Assembly (NCBI GenBank): GCA_943787985.1
Contig: CALSOO010000002.1
Location: forward strand, 215,978-279,977
Length of the DNA stretch: 64,000 nucleotides
Direction of reading: 5' to 3'
Source of the DNA: an uncultured Paracoccaceae bacterium
GTDB lineage: Bacteria; Pseudomonadota; Alphaproteobacteria; Rhodobacterales; Rhodobacteraceae
Both the position numbers and the translations under genes were made by a program. Below the pieces are notes generated by a model. The model was not told the origin of the DNA and did no database searches. It saw only the letters and a list, made by a program, of their open reading frames with translations. Shown here one piece after another: positions 59,931-64,000 of the stretch. The number at the start of each line of letters is the position of its first letter. Within the stretch, counting starts at the first letter, position 1.

Positions 59931-61361
59931 ATGCCAGCGCACACGGTCGATCATCTCAAAATAAATGGTGGACGTTTCTACTATCGCAGACGTGTTCCAA
60001 CCAGACATCAGAAGACCTTAGGGATCAAAAATTGGAACCGTCCATGCGGAAAGGTATCATACCAACAGGCTGTTGTTTTGGTCACTGACTGGGCTGCAAA
60101 GCATGATGCCCTGATCAAAGCGTTGGACAACCCTGAGACTGCCCAACAGGTCCGCCAAGAGACAGAAACTGCGAAAATGGCTCCGCATGTAGCCGATATG
60201 GTAAAGGCGCAACAAACGGGTACCCTGCCCCCCTCGTTCGATCCATTGGAAGCTGCACGTGCTGGATATGAGGCGGCTGCCTCTCATCCGAGTTTTGACG
60301 AACAAGATCGACTGGCCCGTTTCCGCGCTATCCATGACGCGTCATTCGGCCCACATGTTATCCCTCCTATTAATCCCGATGAACGTGACGAATTCGATCT
60401 GGTGAAACGGAAATTAGAGCGTCGGATCACAGAACTTGGTGGCAACCCCATCACGATCACAGCGATGTCAGAAGCTTACTTCAAGAAAAACCAAATAAAA
60501 CCAGAAGTGCGAAATAAATATCGCCGAGTAATTAAGCGTCTAATCGCACAGGTCGGTGACATACCACTGGATCACCTGAACGCGGATCGGCTCCGCGAGT
60601 TTCGTGACGCCCAGCCAGATCAAAACAAAGCCAGTGCGATTCAATCGCTGTTCACTCCCATCCGAGGCATGTTCAAATATGCGATTGGTGAGGGTAAAAT
60701 TTCTGAAAACCCAATGCCATCGGTTGTTTTGAAACGTGAAAAGCGTTCCACCCAGATGATAAAATGGAAACCATTCTCACCAGCCGAGGTGCGACGCATC
60801 TTTGCAGCCATGGATGAGTTTTGGGGGTCGCCACTTCGAGGTATGGCCGATGAACGTCGTTTGGCTATTCATATGGTGTGTAGAGTTCAAGCGTTCACCG
60901 CAATGCGACCCAAAGAGGTCGTGCATCTGCTGCCTGAAAATGTCACCGATAAAAGTCTGATCGTGATCGGCTCCAAGACCGAGGGATCAGATCGCTCCAT
61001 TCCGTTACATCCCGCAATCGCCGACTTTCCAGCATTCTTCCACGGGGGTGGATTTGATACGTTTTTGTCGCAAAGAAAGGATCGGACACAAACGGTGCGG
61101 CAGAACTTCACCAATCTGATCAGAAAAATGATGGACCCTCCGATCATCCACGAGAAGAAGGTTCTCTACTCTTGGAGATCGACCTACAGCAATGCGATGA
61201 GGCGGGCTGGCGCGGATAACGATATGCGACGGGCAATTCTTGGCCACAAGCTTGCCGGTTCCTTGGCCCACTACGATGATGGGCCCGAGTTCTTCAAGAA
61301 ACGTAAGTGGATCAAAGCGTCTGTCAATCGCAGAGTAAAAAGGGGCCAAGTCGCGGCTTAA
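59931..61361 (+). CDS. tyrosine recombinase (phage-type integrase)
   Basis: 476 residues. The N-terminal 170 residues are an arm-binding/helical part, residues 175-265 a SAM-like core-binding domain (ITAMSEAYFKKNQIK), and 280-470 the catalytic domain. The active site is R326 (FTAMRPKEV), K349 (GSKTEG), R416 in YSWRS (Tyr-Ser-Trp in place of the usual His-x-x), H439 in LGHK and nucleophile Y448 in LAHYDD. It lies 93 bases from the 3' end of tRNA-Tyr and points away from it, the standard layout of an integrative island. The island's other end is beyond the window. Confidence 0.9.
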   Translation: MPAHTVDHLKINGGRFYYRRRVPTRHQKTLGIKNWNRPCGKVSYQQAVVLVTDWAAKHDALIKALDNPETAQQVRQETETAKMAPHVADMVKAQQTGTLPPSFDPLEAARAGYEAAASHPSFDEQDRLARFRAIHDASFGPHVIPPINPDERDEFDLVKRKLERRITELGGNPITITAMSEAYFKKNQIKPEVRNKYRRVIKRLIAQVGDIPLDHLNADRLREFRDAQPDQNKASAIQSLFTPIRGMFKYAIGEGKISENPMPSVVLKREKRSTQMIKWKPFSPAEVRRIFAAMDEFWGSPLRGMADERRLAIHMVCRVQAFTAMRPKEVVHLLPENVTDKSLIVIGSKTEGSDRSIPLHPAIADFPAFFHGGGFDTFLSQRKDRTQTVRQNFTNLIRKMMDPPIIHEKKVLYSWRSTYSNAMRRAGADNDMRRAILGHKLAGSLAHYDDGPEFFKKRKWIKASVNRRVKRGQVAA

Positions 61362-61389
61362 AACGGGTCCACTGAGCTATCGCTTTTTG

Positions 61390-61460
61390 TGCGCTTTGGC
61401 GCGAGTGCTCCCCATATAGCTAACGCGTGCCAAAGCGCATGTTGGCCCTTTGGCCAACAT
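61390..61460. repeat. two adjacent hairpins between the integrase and IS21
   Basis: The first has perfect 11-base arms, TGCGCTTTGGC (61390-61400) and GCCAAAGCGCA (61429-61439). The second, ATGTTGGCC/GGCCAACAT (61439-61460), has a four-base loop followed by TATTTT. The second can end integrase transcription; the first may belong to the IS21 left end. Confidence 0.55.
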
Positions 61461-61485
61461 TATTTTGATCTGGATAGAGCTTTGA

Positions 61486-62238
61486 TTACTTTTGCTTGCT
61501 GCGGCTGTGTTTGAGACGGTAACTTTCGCCGTTCATCTCGAGAATGTGGACGTGGTGGGTCAAGCGATCCAGCAATGCGCCGGTCAGGCGCTCGGAGCCG
61601 AAGACTTCAGTCCATTCGTCGAAGGGCAGATTTGATGTGATGATGATGGATCCGCGCTCATAGCATTGGGATATGACCTCGAAGAGGAGCTCCGCGCCAG
61701 ATTTGCTGAGCGGCACGAAGCCCAACTCGTCGATGATCAACAGGTTTTGACTGGTGAGTTGTTTCTGCAGGCGTTGCAACCTTCGCTCATCTTGCGCCTC
61801 GATCAGGTCATGGACCAATGCCGCAGCCGTCGTGAAGCGCACCTTCAGCCCTCTTTGGCATGCGGCCAATCCAAGCCCCAAAGCGATATGTGTTTTGCCA
61901 GTCCCTGATGGTCCAAGGGCGATGATGTTTTCTCTGCGATCCATATACTCACACCGCGCCAGCTCCATGGTCAGAGGCTTGTTCAGGCTGGGCATTATCT
62001 TGAAGTCAAAGCTGTCCAGACTTTTGGTGCTGGGGAACTTGGCGGCCTTGATGCGCCGTTCAATCATTCGCCGTTCGCGGTCAATCAGCTCCATCTCACA
62101 TAGCCGCGCCAGATATTGGACGTGGTCTTTGTTCTCGGCGGCACAAAGCTGTGCTTGCTTTGCGTACTCTCCTTTGAACGTCGGCAAACGCAATGTCTTG
62201 AGGTGGTGATGCAGCAGGATTTGAGGCGCGTCGGTCAT
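61486..62238 (-). CDS. istB: IS21-family transposition helper ATPase
   Basis: 250 residues from the ATG at 62238, overlapping the istA stop by four bases (ATGA). It is an AAA+ ATPase of DnaC/IstB type, with Walker A GPSGTGKTH, Walker B NLLIIDELGFVP, sensor SIIITSNLPFDEWTEVFG and ending ALLDRLTHHVHILEMNGESYRL. It loads on target DNA and activates IstA. It is intact, so the element may be mobile. Confidence 0.95.
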   Translation of the reverse strand: MTDAPQILLHHHLKTLRLPTFKGEYAKQAQLCAAENKDHVQYLARLCEMELIDRERRMIERRIKAAKFPSTKSLDSFDFKIMPSLNKPLTMELARCEYMDRRENIIALGPSGTGKTHIALGLGLAACQRGLKVRFTTAAALVHDLIEAQDERRLQRLQKQLTSQNLLIIDELGFVPLSKSGAELLFEVISQCYERGSIIITSNLPFDEWTEVFGSERLTGALLDRLTHHVHILEMNGESYRLKHSRSKQK

Positions 62239-63734
62239 GCCGCTGTCCCTCCCATCAGGCTCATGTAGCTGGCCGGGCGGGTTGTGCCCACATTGGCCTT
62301 GGGCAAATACGGATAGAAGTCCAAATCCAGCCGTGGTGGTCGCTTTTCGACCCGACACAGCACAAGATGTTTAACAGCGTCATAACCGATCGCACCCAGA
62401 TCAATGGCATGGCTGATTGCACCCTGCACGACGTCGACCTCGAAGGTTTCCAAAAGGCGCAGAACTTGCACGTATTCCCGCTTGCCCGGTTTGCCCATTC
62501 GGGCTTCGAGCAGCCGGTGCAGGGTCGCGAAGACATCTGGCAAATCCCAGCCCTGTAACGGCGCGGCCTGATCCAATGCACCAACCTTTTGTTCAATCAA
62601 AGGCAAAAAGTGGAGCGGGTCGAAGATCATATCTGCGGATGCATAGGATCGTTCGTGTCGTGCAATCACCTCATTGCCGCAACCGATCAGGACCTCATGC
62701 ACAAAGCCACGCACATGGACGTCGTGATGCGCATACGCCACCGGCACAGAGTAATCATTGCCGCGATATCGCACCATCGAGATCGAGGTTGCCCGTGTAC
62801 TGACATGATCGCAGGCTTCATATTCTGCGACGGGCAATCCCATCAGCGCATCCAAGTCGGACATCAAACGCTTACCGATGGACATGTCATGGCCGCGCAA
62901 CGTATCGCCCTGACGCGCCAAACATTTCTCTTCCAGATGGGCGTTCAGATCATCAAAGCTGTCATAACGCGGCGCGGGCACCATGAAGTTGCGACGTGTG
63001 TAACCAACCATCCCCTCAACATTGCCTTTGTCGTTCCCGCGAGCGGGCCGCCCAAACTTGTCATCAAACAGGTAGTGCGACTGCAACTCTGTGAACCGAC
63101 GCGTCCGGACACGGGTGCGCTCACCCAGAATCCGCGCCACGGCGATCTTGGTGTTATCGTAGAGAATGGATTGGGGAATGCCGCCGAAGAAAGCAAAGGC
63201 CGACACGTGGCCATCGCAAAACGCCTCGGTCGTCTCAGCAGGATATCCCTTCACAAACACCGCATCCGAATGCGGTAAACTCATCACAAAGAAGTGGATC
63301 TTGCATTCTACGCCGCCAATCACCCCAAGTGTCTCGCCAAAGTCCACTTGCGCGTGCCCTGGCCGATGCGACAGCGGTACAAACACTTCTTTGGTGCGTC
63401 GCTTTTGTTCGCGCACGTAATAGGTCACCGTGGTCAGGCTGCCTGCGTATCCGTGTTCGTCGCGCAACCGTTCAAAAATCCGCTTCGCGGTGTGCCGCTG
63501 CTTTTTGATCAGGGCTTTATCCGTCCGCAAAATCTCATCAATGACACCGACATAACCATCAAGCGTTGGTCGCCGTGGGGCTTCTGAACGGCGATACCCT
63601 GGCGGCAAAGCATGACGCAGCATCTTCGCTATCGTCTTGCGGTCCTTGTTGAAATAACGGGCCGCCGCACGAACAGACATACCGTCCTTCAAACACGCAC
63701 GGCGCACACGACTATAAATATCCACAGAATACAT
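62235..63734 (-). CDS. istA: IS21-family transposase
   Basis: 499 residues. An N-terminal HTH (LKDGMSVRAAARYFNKDRKTIAKMLRHA) is followed by the DDE integrase core: VDFGETLGVIGG with the first Asp, LYDNTKIAVARIL with the second, and GNDKGNVEGMVGYTRRNFMVP with the Glu. A C-terminal β-barrel region completes it. With istB it makes a complete IS21 transposition pair. The left element end lies somewhere before 61486 and the right one after 63734. Confidence 0.95.
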   Translation of the reverse strand: MYSVDIYSRVRRACLKDGMSVRAAARYFNKDRKTIAKMLRHALPPGYRRSEAPRRPTLDGYVGVIDEILRTDKALIKKQRHTAKRIFERLRDEHGYAGSLTTVTYYVREQKRRTKEVFVPLSHRPGHAQVDFGETLGVIGGVECKIHFFVMSLPHSDAVFVKGYPAETTEAFCDGHVSAFAFFGGIPQSILYDNTKIAVARILGERTRVRTRRFTELQSHYLFDDKFGRPARGNDKGNVEGMVGYTRRNFMVPAPRYDSFDDLNAHLEEKCLARQGDTLRGHDMSIGKRLMSDLDALMGLPVAEYEACDHVSTRATSISMVRYRGNDYSVPVAYAHHDVHVRGFVHEVLIGCGNEVIARHERSYASADMIFDPLHFLPLIEQKVGALDQAAPLQGWDLPDVFATLHRLLEARMGKPGKREYVQVLRLLETFEVDVVQGAISHAIDLGAIGYDAVKHLVLCRVEKRPPRLDLDFYPYLPKANVGTTRPASYMSLMGGTAA

Positions 63735-64000
63735 CTCCCGCCCTCCGATAACTCGAAGGGCACAAACTGGCGGACTTTTACTCCGCTACAACCGCGCTAA
63801 GCAGTCGTTTCTGTGGCCCATTATTGCTCCGCGTTTTACACATCGTAACGATGGACCAAAGGCCGATCATGCACTAACTTTCAAATTGGACCACACAAGT
63901 GGGGCTGCTCAAAAACAATGCACCACACCCTTGATGTAACCTATTATAGAAAATAGAAAAACAAGCCTGGGCTGAGGCCTGAAGAATAGTTGAGGAAGAA
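63735..64000. other. IS21 end region and window edge
   Basis: No gene. The IS21 outer end is probably in 63810-63920, where GGACCA motifs recur, but I could not fix the terminal inverted repeat or target duplication. The island continues past 64000. Confidence 0.4.

Overview
The window looks like chromosome of a marine alphaproteobacterium of the Rhodobacterales (Roseobacter type). The signs are a smo/mtl-type polyol ABC operon, TRAP transport beside a sulfonate (2,3-dihydroxypropane-1-sulfonate, DHPS) catabolic operon, Hint and RTX proteins, glnB-glnA, and hisA/hisF/hisE in that order. No species is claimed.

Layout. 0-4.4 kb: lytic transglycosylase lipoprotein, trigger factor (tig), FkbM methyltransferase and a flavoprotein. 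4.5-11.9 kb (minus strand): a polyol uptake and oxidation operon of binding protein, two permeases, an SDR dehydrogenase with an in-frame TGA near its end, an AraC regulator, an MtlK-type dehydrogenase and the ATPase. 12.2-15.3 kb: a phytochrome-like HWE histidine kinase that lacks the usual chromophore residues, with a separate receiver. 15.5-23.5 kb (plus strand): a compact five-gene operon of trypco2-like protein, trypsin-like protease with a probable inactive-STAND C-terminus, MoxR-type AAA+ ATPase and two large membrane proteins. It resembles the NTPase/protease conflict systems and is my main candidate for an undescribed system. 24.0-29.6 kb: aldehyde dehydrogenase, DUF2306 membrane protein and acyl-CoA synthetase, with a divergent MarR regulator and clear operators.

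30.3-40.5 kb: a TRAP transporter (dctPQM), an HpsN-like dehydrogenase, an SDR, a zinc alcohol dehydrogenase, a UspA protein, sulfopyruvate decarboxylase (comDE) and an FMN hydroxyacid dehydrogenase. A divergent LacI regulator and two tandem LacI-type operators lie upstream. Together these would import DHPS and convert it through sulfolactate and sulfopyruvate to sulfoacetaldehyde. 40.6-45.0 kb: GyrI-like protein, a broken IS110 element, tRNA-Leu, a Hint protein and a folded three-way-junction sequence. 45.3-47.1 kb: glnB-glnA. 47.5-52.2 kb: four tandem RTX-type paralogues that share a C-terminal secretion-type module. 52.3-59.6 kb: MltB-like transglycosylase, DUF2147 protein, hisA, a small membrane protein, hisF, hisE, a fatty acid desaturase, an SRPBCC membrane protein, a CoA-binding protein, a zinc-ribbon protein and rlmB. 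59.75 kb to the end: tRNA-Tyr with a tyrosine recombinase just downstream, then an IS21 element, which is the start of an integrated island running off the window.

Between about 33 and 56.5 kb many genes, including glnA, hisF and hisE, carry one-base or few-base indels. Almost none occur outside this stretch. Sequencing or assembly error is the likeliest explanation, so most broken genes here should not be read as true pseudogenes.
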